Below are positions 1 through 6,473 of a stretch of 18,911 nucleotides of DNA, piece after piece (position 1 is the stretch's first letter; each line of letters begins with the position of its first letter). Source of the DNA: an uncultured Gemmatimonadota bacterium (GTDB lineage: Bacteria > Gemmatimonadota > Gemmatimonadetes > Gemmatimonadales > Gemmatimonadaceae); assembly GCA_946478895.1 (NCBI GenBank), contig CAMLDY010000048.1, positions 1-18,911 of the forward strand, given 5' to 3'. The translations under genes were made by a program, and so were the position numbers. Below the pieces are notes generated by a model, which saw nothing but the letters and a program-made list of their open reading frames with translations, ran no database searches and was not told the origin of the DNA.

Positions 1-552
1 CGGATCATACGCGCTAAACCTTTCGAGCAGAGTCTTTGGATCGCTCTCTACGATGACCATGTCGCGATGGACCTGGCGCACGAATCGCTCTTCGACTGCT
101 CCGTCCAGGAACGCGAGCAACGGATCGTAGTAGCCGCCAAGATTCAGAAGCCCGCACGGTTTCTCGTGCACGCCCAGCTGCGCCCAGGTCCAGATCTCGA
201 AGAACTCTTCCAGCGTGCCGATTCCGCCCGGGAGTGCTACGAAGCCGTCCGCCAATTCTGCCATCATTGCCTTTCTCTCGTGCATCGAGCCGACGATACG
301 CAGATCGTCGAGCGCTGTATTCGCCACTTCGCGCTCGACAAGCATCTTCGGTATCACGCCGATGATCTCGCCATCCTCCTCGACCATCGTCTCGGCCAGC
401 GCCTGCATTAGACCGACACTCGATCCGCCGTAAACAACGCCGATTTTTCGGGCGGCCAGCAGCCGGCCCAGCGACCGCGCTCCTTCCTCGTATTCCGGAC
501 GCGCGCCGGTATTCGAGCCGCAGAAAACTGCCAACCGTCGGATGCCGGTCAC
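1..552 (-). CDS. LOG family protein (TIGR00730-type nucleoside 5'-monophosphate phosphoribohydrolase), 3' end cut by window
   Basis: Cytosolic Rossmann-fold enzyme of the LOG / lysine-decarboxylase-like family. Members release the base from nucleoside 5'-monophosphates (cytokinin activation in plants, nucleotide salvage in bacteria). My translation from the GTG at 552-550 gives 184 codons with no stop before the window edge. Visible motifs are CGSN (residues 11-14), YGG (41-43), SMHERKAMM (89-97, with the family Arg) and the diagnostic PGGIGTLEE (108-116), which holds the catalytic Glu and phosphate-binding glycines. The family is usually about 190-200 residues, so little is missing. The start overlaps the stop of the upstream SDR gene as GTGA (552-549), which implies translational coupling. 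The family call is firm. The substrate is not, because most bacterial LOG proteins are uncharacterised. Confidence 0.9.
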   Translation of the reverse strand, partial: MTGIRRLAVFCGSNTGARPEYEEGARSLGRLLAARKIGVVYGGSSVGLMQALAETMVEEDGEIIGVIPKMLVEREVANTALDDLRIVGSMHERKAMMAELADGFVALPGGIGTLEEFFEIWTWAQLGVHEKPCGLLNLGGYYDPLLAFLDGAVEERFVRQVHRDMVIVESDPKTLLERFSAYDP

Positions 553-1361
553 GCGCGTGGCTGCATTGCCGCCATCATCGCCATACCAAGCCCGGCGATC
601 GATTGGCCGCCGTCGCAGACGACGACCGCGCCGGTGATGAAGCGCGCGGCCTCACTCGAAAGGAACAAAGCCAGATCGGCGATCTCGTCCTTCGTCGCGA
701 ATCGCTTCAGTGGAATCGCGCGAGTCAGCTGCTGGCGAATCTCCGGCGTCGGCGCCAGGCGTCGCATCCCCTCGGTATCGTCGACAGCGCCCGGCGCGAT
801 GGCGTTGACGCGCACTCCTTCCACGCCCCACTCGATCGCCAGACACTTCGTCAGCATCTCGACACCAGCCTTCGCCGCGCAGACGTGCGACTGCATCGGC
901 GTCGGCGTGAAAGCCTGCATGGCAGAGATGTTGATGATCGACGCGCCGGGGCGCTTGAGGTGCTCGAATACCGCGCGACAGGTGTTGAAGGTGCCGAGGA
1001 GATCGATGTCGATCACGGCCTTGAACCCGTTGGCCGACATGCCGAGCGCGGGGGCGGGAAAATTTCCTGCCGCGCCGCAAACCACGAGATCGATCTCTCC
1101 GCTCGCGGTGCGTGCGGCCTTGATCGCCGCGCCAAGCGCGTCATAATCGCGCACATCACACGGATAGCCCGCCGCCTTACCGCCGGCTTTACGGATCTCG
1201 TTGCCCGCGGCATCGAGTTTTTCCTTGGTGCGTCCAATCAACGAAACCGCGGCGCCGCTCGCCGCATAGCGCCTCGCGATGGCCAGATTGATCCCGCTGC
1301 CGCCGCCCGTGATGAGAGCGTGCTTGCCAGCCAGCAGATTCGGCGCGAAGGCATCAGCCAT
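549..1361 (-). CDS. SDR family oxidoreductase, 2,4-dienoyl-CoA reductase-like
   Basis: Short-chain dehydrogenase/reductase of 270 aa with an N-terminal NAD(P)-binding TGGGSGI (residues 18-24). The usual NNAG motif is replaced by CGAAGNF (95-101), a form typical of 2,4-dienoyl-CoA reductases. Ser146 and Lys164 are present, but the YxxxK position holds Val160, preceded by His159. Loss of the standard Tyr in an H-x4-K context is also seen in the dienoyl-CoA reductase branch, so the likely role is NADPH-dependent reduction of 2,4-dienoyl-CoA during breakdown of unsaturated fatty acids (inference). The ATG at 1361 is chosen over the GTG at 1367 because a GGAG lies 5 nt upstream of the ATG. It is co-transcribed with the LOG gene through a GTGA overlap. 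No functional link between the two is obvious. Confidence 0.9.
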   Translation of the reverse strand: MADAFAPNLLAGKHALITGGGSGINLAIARRYAASGAAVSLIGRTKEKLDAAGNEIRKAGGKAAGYPCDVRDYDALGAAIKAARTASGEIDLVVCGAAGNFPAPALGMSANGFKAVIDIDLLGTFNTCRAVFEHLKRPGASIINISAMQAFTPTPMQSHVCAAKAGVEMLTKCLAIEWGVEGVRVNAIAPGAVDDTEGMRRLAPTPEIRQQLTRAIPLKRFATKDEIADLALFLSSEAARFITGAVVVCDGGQSIAGLGMAMMAAMQPRA

Positions 1362-1370
1362 GTTCACTCC

Positions 1371-1381
1371 ATCACAGTGAT
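1371..1381. promoter_or_regulatory. Perfect 11-bp palindrome in the divergent SDR / DUF4440 intergenic region
   Basis: ATCAC-A-GTGAT is a perfect inverted repeat 10 nt upstream of the SDR start codon, just upstream of its Shine-Dalgarno sequence. It lies in the 125-bp region between the divergent SDR gene and the DUF4440 lipoprotein gene. Position and symmetry would suit an operator controlling the SDR gene. A short palindrome can also arise by chance, and no regulator gene is adjacent. Confidence 0.25.
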
Positions 1382-1486
1382 GTCAGTTATTTGACGAACC
1401 GCAAACCTAGCGTTGACATTCGGAGCGTGAAAGTGGCGGTAGGTTGCGGCCCGGAAGAAGTCACGATACCCGAACACGGAGGCTTT

Positions 1487-1969
1487 ATGCACAGAGTAGT
1501 CAGCGGCGCGGTGATGGTTGCGCTCACCGTCGCTTGCGCGACGGCCAATACCGGCGGTGGCGGCAGCGTGGGCACAGCGACCGAAGCATCACTGATCCAG
1601 GCGGACCGGGACTTTGCAATCGCGACCCACGCGCGCGGCATCGACGGATGGATGTCCTTCTACGCCCCCGATGCGATTCGCATTCGGTACCGCGGCAACA
1701 TGGTGCGCGGTCACGAAGCGATCAGACAGTTCGACATGCCCAATATCTCCGACACCACCAGCACTCTCAATTGGGAGCCCACCGAAGCGTACGTGTATAG
1801 CGGTGGAAAAATCGGCTCGACGATTGGCCGCTACTGGGTGATGAGCAGACGCGCCGCGGATGCAGGCAAGGAGCTCGGTCGCGGCCGGTACGTCACGATG
1901 TGGCGACGCGATGGCGGTCGCTGGCTCGCGATCATGGACACCGGATATCCGGAGCCCGCGAATCAGTGA
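1487..1969 (+). CDS. DUF4440 / SnoaL-like (NTF2-fold) domain lipoprotein
   Basis: Small exported protein of 160 aa. The N-terminus has a hydrophobic signal segment ending in TVAC at residue 17, followed by a Gly-rich linker. This is a probable lipoprotein, although Thr at -3 is not ideal for a lipobox. The remainder (about residues 30-160) looks like the DUF4440/SnoaL NTF2-like fold: an early helix (ADRDFA), then a pattern resembling GWMSFYAPDAIR, then VRGHEAIRQF, and a final strand WRRDGGRWLAIMD. Such domains bind small ligands or act as ketosteroid-isomerase-like enzymes; the function here is unknown. The ATG at 1487 is preferred to the upstream TTG at 1391, because GGAGG (1478-1482) sits 4 nt before it and the signal peptide begins there. 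A perfect TTGACA at 1413-1418 lacks a convincing -10 at normal spacing. Confidence 0.8.
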   Translation: MHRVVSGAVMVALTVACATANTGGGGSVGTATEASLIQADRDFAIATHARGIDGWMSFYAPDAIRIRYRGNMVRGHEAIRQFDMPNISDTTSTLNWEPTEAYVYSGGKIGSTIGRYWVMSRRAADAGKELGRGRYVTMWRRDGGRWLAIMDTGYPEPANQ

Positions 1970-1974
1970 GACAG

Positions 1975-2010
1975 AAAAGAAAAACCCCGTACCTTTTTAG
2001 GGGTACGGGG
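1975..2010 (-). terminator. Intrinsic terminator, minus strand
   Basis: CCCCGTACC (1985-1993) and GGTACGGGG (2002-2010) form a perfect 9-bp stem with an 8-nt loop. Read on the minus strand, the stem is followed by TTTTTCTTTTC (from 1984 downward). There is no T-tract in the plus direction, so it serves leftward transcription: either the regulator gene ending at 2221 or the candidate RNA between them. The T-tract ends only 5 nt from the stop of the convergent DUF4440 gene. Confidence 0.85.
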
Positions 2011-2118
2011 CCGGCTACTGGTGGCCCACCCGTCCTACAAGCTCAACCAGTAGCTCCATCCCTGCAGCCGGAGTTCGTTCCGGTCTCTGCTTCTTAGACT
2101 CACCCTACGGGAAAAGGG
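1978..2118 (-). ncRNA. Candidate structured small RNA or structured 3' UTR
   Basis: The 250-bp gap between the DUF4440 and regulator genes holds no ORF but has ordered secondary structure on the minus strand. In 5' to 3' order these are: a hairpin with outer stem GCAG/CTGC (2090-2087 with 2067-2064), an AGA bulge, inner stem CCGGA/TCCGG (2083-2079 with 2072-2068) and a 6-nt loop; then a 9-bp stem GCTACTGGT/ACCAGTAGC (2054-2046 with 2022-2014) around a G-rich 23-nt loop; then the intrinsic terminator at 1975-2010. AT-rich DNA lies upstream (2119-2180), including TTTAAA at 2124-2119 as a possible -10, but I find no good -35. It resembles no RNA family I can name. It could be an independent sRNA or the processed 3' UTR of the regulator mRNA. 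The 5' end is a guess. Confidence 0.4.
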
Positions 2119-2220
2119 TTTAAAAGATTCTGGGTTTTTTCACCGATTTTAGATTTTTTTGAGGGCCGTCGCCTGTTTTTGGGTTGAGGCTGGCGGCGGG
2201 TTGACCCCTCTAGGCCGCGG

Positions 2221-3420
2221 CTAACTGGTCCGGCGCTTCCGGGTCGTCGAAAGGGCCAGATCCGCCGTCGAATCGAAAAGCTGGCTCACGGCAGCCGCCG
2301 ACAACGCCGCCAAAGCATCCTGCCGCAGCGTCAACACCGTCGATCCGCCGGCTGACTCCTCCGAAAGAAGTCCCGCCGCCCGCAGGGTCTGGACGTGATG
2401 CGTGATGGTCGGCTTCGATACCTTGAGGCTGCGCGCCAGCTCCGCGGATGTCGTGGGTTTGCGCGCGAGAATCGACGCAATCGCATACCGCGTGGTGTCG
2501 CCAAGCGCGCGAAAGACGGATTCAGCGTCGACCCGCACCGCGGGAGCTGGTCGGGCATCCGTCTTCCGCTTTTCCCGATCGACCCGATTCGCGATGCGCA
2601 CGCGCACGAAGGCGGGAAGGTACACCGCAAAATTTCCGTTCTTCGTCTCGTACTTCGCCCACCATTTGCGCGAATTGAACGCCGACGGCACGACGTAGCA
2701 GCGATCGATCCGGCTGTAGCGGATCGGTGAGCCGGCTCGGGGCCTTATCTCCCGAGCGCCATCGTCGAACGAGACCGGAAGATCGAGCTCACCCAACACT
2801 GCTTCCGGCTTCGATTCTCCGCCCGCCTTCCGGATCGACACCACCTCGGCGCGCAGCTGCGGCTCGATCGACGTCCACTCCTCACCGAAGCCATTTTCCC
2901 AGAAGACTCGGAGCGCCGACACGAGATCGCTTCGATACCGTTCTGGCTCGTTCAACAGATACGCGATCGCCTTGATCGCTGCGGACTCCGCGCTGTACGG
3001 TCGCAGGCCGAAATGCCCTGCCAGCTGCGCGCCGTGCAGATCTTCATCGCCCAGTACCTGCTTCAGGCTGCGACGCGCCGAAACCAGCGTCTCGACGGTC
3101 GCGGCGTCGTGGAAGATCCCCGACAGCACGTCGCGCTGCAGATCGGGCGGTGGAATCCGCTCCAGGAATTTGACGATTTCATCGAACGAGATTTCGCCCG
3201 GCACCCGCTGCAAAGCATCCGCCAGCAGCGGCCAGAAAATCGGCAGCGGCGCCAGCCGTTGGCCGATGCGATCCAGATCGCGCGACACCCTTCGACGCGC
3301 CGCTTCCTTCCATTCGCCAAGTGGTGAGCTGGTGTCGGCGGTCAGGGTGTATAACGCATAAAAAATGTCGAAGCGCGGGGTCACCACCGCTTCGACGATC
3401 AGAGAGTCTCGCGCAGCCAT
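2221..3420 (-). CDS. DUF5937-type transcriptional regulator with C-terminal ArsR-family winged helix
   Basis: Cytosolic DNA-binding protein of 399 aa. Residues about 297-368 form an ArsR-like winged helix: FRALGDTTRYAIASIL, then the recognition helix region SLKVSKPTITHHVQTLRAAG and a wing of the LSEESAGGSTVLTL type. The roughly 290-residue N-terminal part matches the DUF5937 type, an uncharacterised sensor region often N-terminal to such helices. No metal-binding Cys pair is visible in the HTH, so metal sensing is not suggested. The ATG at 3420 is chosen; an in-frame TTG at 3441 directly abuts the upstream stop, but neither has a strong Shine-Dalgarno. The gene follows the retropepsin-like lipoprotein gene in the same direction after a 21-nt gap, so the two are probably one transcript. 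The ligand and target genes are unknown. Confidence 0.8.
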   Translation of the reverse strand: MAARDSLIVEAVVTPRFDIFYALYTLTADTSSPLGEWKEAARRRVSRDLDRIGQRLAPLPIFWPLLADALQRVPGEISFDEIVKFLERIPPPDLQRDVLSGIFHDAATVETLVSARRSLKQVLGDEDLHGAQLAGHFGLRPYSAESAAIKAIAYLLNEPERYRSDLVSALRVFWENGFGEEWTSIEPQLRAEVVSIRKAGGESKPEAVLGELDLPVSFDDGAREIRPRAGSPIRYSRIDRCYVVPSAFNSRKWWAKYETKNGNFAVYLPAFVRVRIANRVDREKRKTDARPAPAVRVDAESVFRALGDTTRYAIASILARKPTTSAELARSLKVSKPTITHHVQTLRAAGLLSEESAGGSTVLTLRQDALAALSAAAVSQLFDSTADLALSTTRKRRTS

Positions 3421-3441
3421 GTTAGGCACCAAGCTAACCAA

Positions 3442-4749
3442 TTAGAACGGCGAGCGAGCCCTCCGCACCGCGAAAATCCCGTTGGTCATGTCGATGCGCA
3501 CGATACCGCTGTTCCAGACGTCGCCACCAAGCACGCCGTCGAGCGACGCGAGGACCTGATAAACTGGAGCGCGCACGACCGCGCCCCGGAAAAGGATTGG
3601 AAAATTTCCGACCAGAACTTTCAGGTCCGGCAGCACCGGAGCGCGCAAGGAGATCTCGCCGCCCAGTCCGCCAACCCGCCGGCTCTCGGTCCGCGCGGGC
3701 GAGAGCTGCAGCTTGTCGAGCAGTGTCTCCGTAACGAAGGTCACCTGTGCGCCGGTATCGAGCCCGAAATGAAGCGGGATGCCGTCGGTGCTCGTCAGCT
3801 TTACCACCGGCAGGCCGACCCAGAACATGTTTCGCTCGACGCCGTGACGCGCCGTCGTCGGGTTGCGGAGCCGGATCGTCGCTTCACCGTAATCCATCTC
3901 CAGGTCCAGCTGCCTGATGATGTCGAAGCCGATAATGCCGTCGATCTTCACCGGCGCGGCGCGATCGATCGGCCGCGGCTCGCGCATTTGCATCATCGTC
4001 TGATCGACGATCATCGTCGGCGCGTTCTGCACCACCAGCTGGCCGATTTGCAGCCGCGGCACCACCGCCGGGCTCGCTTTCACGCGGCCGGTGCTGGTGA
4101 CGATCTCGAGGGTGTCGGCGACCAGCGGCTGGATGCCGAGGTCGCGCGCAACGTCCGACGCCAGCATCGTCAGGCTCGAGCCGGTGTCCAGCCAGAAGTT
4201 GTATTCCTTGCCCGCGATTGTGACTGGCACCAGCGGTGTTCCCACCGCCGACATCGACATCGTCAGTCGAGTGACCGGCGAGCGAAAAGTGAAAGTTTTC
4301 GGCGGCAGGTTCTTGAACGCGTCGGCCCACAGCTCGATGTTCGCGCGGTCGGACCGATCGATATAGACGGGAGTCGGCTCGCTTTTCAGCGCGGCGAGAT
4401 CGGCCCATTTCTCCTGGTACTGGAGAGTCGCGGTGTAGATCACCCGCGATCCGGTCTTGATGATGGTGTCGGTGGCGGCGGACCGAAGTTTTCCAAACCG
4501 CTCTTCCGCCTTTTCCATCTCGCCGTTCATCAGATTGCCGAGGGCTTCGGCAAATTCCTTTTCTGATTCGGTGCGCGCGCTGGCGACCGCGTCGACCGGA
4601 TGAAGCTCGGCGAGAGCCTCCCAATAGCCGATGTGGCGCCGGGCATGAAGCGCGCTGGAGCTGTGCGCGCACCCCGTCAGCACGATCGCCACGACAGCCA
4701 GCGCGCAGGTTGGCGCGCCGGGTGCGTAGCTCTTCGATCCTCGATTCAT
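3442..4749 (-). CDS. Retropepsin-like aspartic protease lipoprotein with two protease-like domains
   Basis: Secreted protein of 435 aa. A signal peptide ends in the lipobox LTGC (Cys27), so it is likely membrane-anchored. A helical region of about 120 residues follows. Then come two retropepsin-like units, each with an active-site triad and a hydrophobic IGFD/LGGD-type flank: LDTGSS (Asp188) with IIGFD (272-276), and LDTGAQ (Asp331) with VLGGD (406-410). Retroviral-type proteases dimerise from single DTG units; two in one chain could form an intramolecular pair like pepsin (inference). The ATG at 4749 gives a normal charged n-region; a GTG at 4761 is the alternative. The start lies only 20 bp from that of the divergent DUF72 gene. 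A DUF5937/ArsR-type regulator follows on the same strand. Substrate unknown. Confidence 0.85.
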   Translation of the reverse strand: MNRGSKSYAPGAPTCALAVVAIVLTGCAHSSSALHARRHIGYWEALAELHPVDAVASARTESEKEFAEALGNLMNGEMEKAEERFGKLRSAATDTIIKTGSRVIYTATLQYQEKWADLAALKSEPTPVYIDRSDRANIELWADAFKNLPPKTFTFRSPVTRLTMSMSAVGTPLVPVTIAGKEYNFWLDTGSSLTMLASDVARDLGIQPLVADTLEIVTSTGRVKASPAVVPRLQIGQLVVQNAPTMIVDQTMMQMREPRPIDRAAPVKIDGIIGFDIIRQLDLEMDYGEATIRLRNPTTARHGVERNMFWVGLPVVKLTSTDGIPLHFGLDTGAQVTFVTETLLDKLQLSPARTESRRVGGLGGEISLRAPVLPDLKVLVGNFPILFRGAVVRAPVYQVLASLDGVLGGDVWNSGIVRIDMTNGIFAVRRARSPF

Positions 4750-4769
4750 ACTCTCAGCCACAAGCTAGG

Positions 4770-5546
4770 ATGCTGCACAGCGATATTCCACAACTGTCTT
4801 CTGCGCCCGTCTTTCTGGGCGTCGCCGGGTGGAACATTCGGCGGGAACACGCGGATCGCTTCGCCGCCGAGGGGACGCATCTCCAGCGCTACGCATCTCT
4901 ATTCAATGCGGTAGAGATCAATTCCTGCTTCTACCGACCGCACCGCTTTTCGACCTACGAGCGCTGGGCGGCTTCGGTTCCCGATTCCTTCCGGTTTGCC
5001 GTAAAGCTTCCCAAGGCGATCACCCACGCCGCGCGGCTGGTCGGAGCGACAGGCAATCTCGACCGATTTCTCGACGAGACCTCCGGACTGGGTGCGAAGA
5101 GAGGCCCGATATTGGTCCAGCTGCCACCGAGCTTCGCGTTCGATTCACAACTGGCGGGCGATTTCTTCGCGCAGCTCAGGGAACGCTTTCAGGGCGACGT
5201 CGTCTTCGAGCCGCGGCATGAGACATGGTTTGGAGCGGAGGCTGATTCGATCCTGCGTGAGTACAAAGTCGCGCGCGTGGCAGCCGACCCTGCGCGCGTT
5301 CCTGCCGGCGCGGAGCCGGGTGGATGCCCGGACATCGTTTACTACCGGCTGCACGGATCGCCCCGCGTCTACTACTCGGCGTATTCGCCCGAACTGCTCG
5401 AACAGGTGGGTAGGAGACTTGAAGACAGCGCAGTGTCAGGTGCGCGAACGTGGTGCATCTTCGATAACACCGCGCTCGGCGCAGCTACAGGGGATGCACT
5501 CAAGGTGAAGTCCCTGCTCCTGGAGAAGCGCGGAATTCTCTGTTGA
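4770..5546 (+). CDS. DUF72 domain-containing protein (YecE family)
   Basis: Cytosolic TIM-barrel-like protein of 258 aa, a typical length for DUF72. Family landmarks occur in order: GVAGW (17-21), VEINSCFYR (48-56), RFAVKLPKAITH (75-86), FEPRHETWF (146-154), YYRLHG (191-196) and FDNTALGAATGDA (231-243). The biochemical role of DUF72 is not established. The ATG at 4770 is preferred to the upstream in-frame ATG at 4710, because the latter would lie entirely within the divergent protease gene and adds nonconserved residues. No good Shine-Dalgarno is present, only AGGA abutting the ATG, and the divergent start is about 20 bp away, so the mRNA may be leaderless. The cupredoxin gene follows after 69 nt with its own Shine-Dalgarno. 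Confidence 0.88.
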   Translation: MLHSDIPQLSSAPVFLGVAGWNIRREHADRFAAEGTHLQRYASLFNAVEINSCFYRPHRFSTYERWAASVPDSFRFAVKLPKAITHAARLVGATGNLDRFLDETSGLGAKRGPILVQLPPSFAFDSQLAGDFFAQLRERFQGDVVFEPRHETWFGAEADSILREYKVARVAADPARVPAGAEPGGCPDIVYYRLHGSPRVYYSAYSPELLEQVGRRLEDSAVSGARTWCIFDNTALGAATGDALKVKSLLLEKRGILC

Positions 5547-5571
5547 CAGCGCGGATATAGACCGGCAAGAT
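5543..5571 (+). promoter_or_regulatory. Candidate sigma70-type promoter of the cupredoxin gene
   Basis: A perfect -35 hexamer TTGACA (5543-5548) overlaps the DUF72 stop codon. It is followed after 17 bp by CAAGAT (5566-5571), a weak -10 with the -2, -5 and -6 positions matching. This would give a leader of about 40 nt before the ATG at 5616. If real, the cupredoxin gene is transcribed independently of DUF72. Confidence 0.4.
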
Positions 5572-5615
5572 GTGTCCGCTTCAAATCAAGAACTGTCATC
5601 GGAGGATTTGGTTTC

Positions 5616-6473
5616 ATGTCGAAAGCGACGACCGTAATCGGTCTTATCGCGGTTGTAGCAGTTGTAGCATTCTCAGCCCGGACTTACGCCAGCTCGCACA
5701 CAAAGACAACCAGCGCGGCCTCCACACCGACGGCTGCCAATGTCGTTCATGTCATCGGTGAGGATTTCAAGTTCGAGGCTCCCGACGTCATTCCCGCGGG
5801 ACTTACCGAATTCAAGTTCCTGAACAAGGGGCCTGCGCTGCACCACATGTCGGTGCTCAAGCTGAATGATGGGAAGACTGTCGATGATCTTCGCGCTGCT
5901 CTGGCCAACCCCGGCCCACCGCCGGCGTGGGTAACCGAGCTGGGTGGCCCGAACGCGCCGGTGCCCGGCGTCGAGGCAAACGCCACGATCAATCTCGAGC
6001 CGGGCAATTATGCCCTGGTCTGCTTCGTCGACATCGATGGCCCGCCGCATTTCACCAAGGGTATGGTGCGCGCACTCAAGGTCGAGCCGGCGAAGGGACC
6101 CACTGCGACAAGGGTGAAAGCGGACACCAGGCTCGACTTGTTGGATTACAACTTCAAGCTGTCCTCACCGATCACGGCGGGCACTCGCACCATCGAAGTC
6201 CATAACGCGGGACCCCAGGTCCACGAGGTCGAGCTGGTTCAGCTCGCGCCCGGCGTTACCCCCGCGGATTTCATGAAGTGGATGGGGAAGATGGAAGGCC
6301 CGCCGCCGGGCAAAGCACTCGGCGGAATCGCGGGCATGACTCCCGGTATTTCCGAGTATTTCACCGCCGATTTCGCCCCCGGCAACTACCTCTTGCTCTG
6401 CTTCGTGCCCGACGCAAAAGACGGCAAGCCGCACTTCGCGCACGGCATGATGCAGGAAATCACTGTGAAGTAG
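5616..6473 (+). CDS. Tandem cupredoxin-domain exported protein
   Basis: Exported protein of 285 aa with an N-terminal hydrophobic segment (residues 7-20, then AYAS-like region near 24-27) and a Ser/Thr/Ala-rich linker. It carries two cupredoxin-like repeats. Domain 1 (about 43-157) has LHHMSV (His76/77), CFVD (Cys136), PHF (His145) and GM (Met150). Domain 2 (about 165-285) has VHEVE (His203), CFVP (Cys262), PHF (His273) and GM (Met278). Both repeats thus keep a His-Cys-His-Met set as in type 1 copper sites, so it may bind two copper ions in the periplasm for electron transfer or copper handling (inference). GGAGG at 5601-5605 supports the ATG. The gene converges on the GHL10 gene with a 14-nt overlap of coding ends; its likely terminator lies inside that gene. 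Confidence 0.85.
   Translation: MSKATTVIGLIAVVAVVAFSARTYASSHTKTTSAASTPTAANVVHVIGEDFKFEAPDVIPAGLTEFKFLNKGPALHHMSVLKLNDGKTVDDLRAALANPGPPPAWVTELGGPNAPVPGVEANATINLEPGNYALVCFVDIDGPPHFTKGMVRALKVEPAKGPTATRVKADTRLDLLDYNFKLSSPITAGTRTIEVHNAGPQVHEVELVQLAPGVTPADFMKWMGKMEGPPPGKALGGIAGMTPGISEYFTADFAPGNYLLLCFVPDAKDGKPHFAHGMMQEITVK

Noticed and set aside
603..1394. Plus-strand open frame of 263 codons opposite the SDR gene
   Set aside because: Arg/His/Asp-rich shadow of the well-supported SDR on the other strand; no recognisable motifs.
1413..1445. TTGACA plus TAGGTT as promoter of the DUF4440 gene
   Set aside because: The spacer is 21 bp, too long for a standard sigma70 promoter.
1391..1486. TTG start for the DUF4440 gene, adding 32 residues
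   Set aside because: It would hide the signal peptide, and the ATG at 1487 has a GGAGG just upstream.
1985..2010. Reading the hairpin as the terminator of the plus-strand DUF4440 gene
   Set aside because: After the stem on the plus strand comes a GC-rich sequence without a T-tract; the T-tract is on the minus strand.
2181..2204. Two copies of GGGTTGA, 17 nt apart, as a possible operator
   Set aside because: They lie downstream of the regulator gene, are short, and the GC-rich context makes chance likely.
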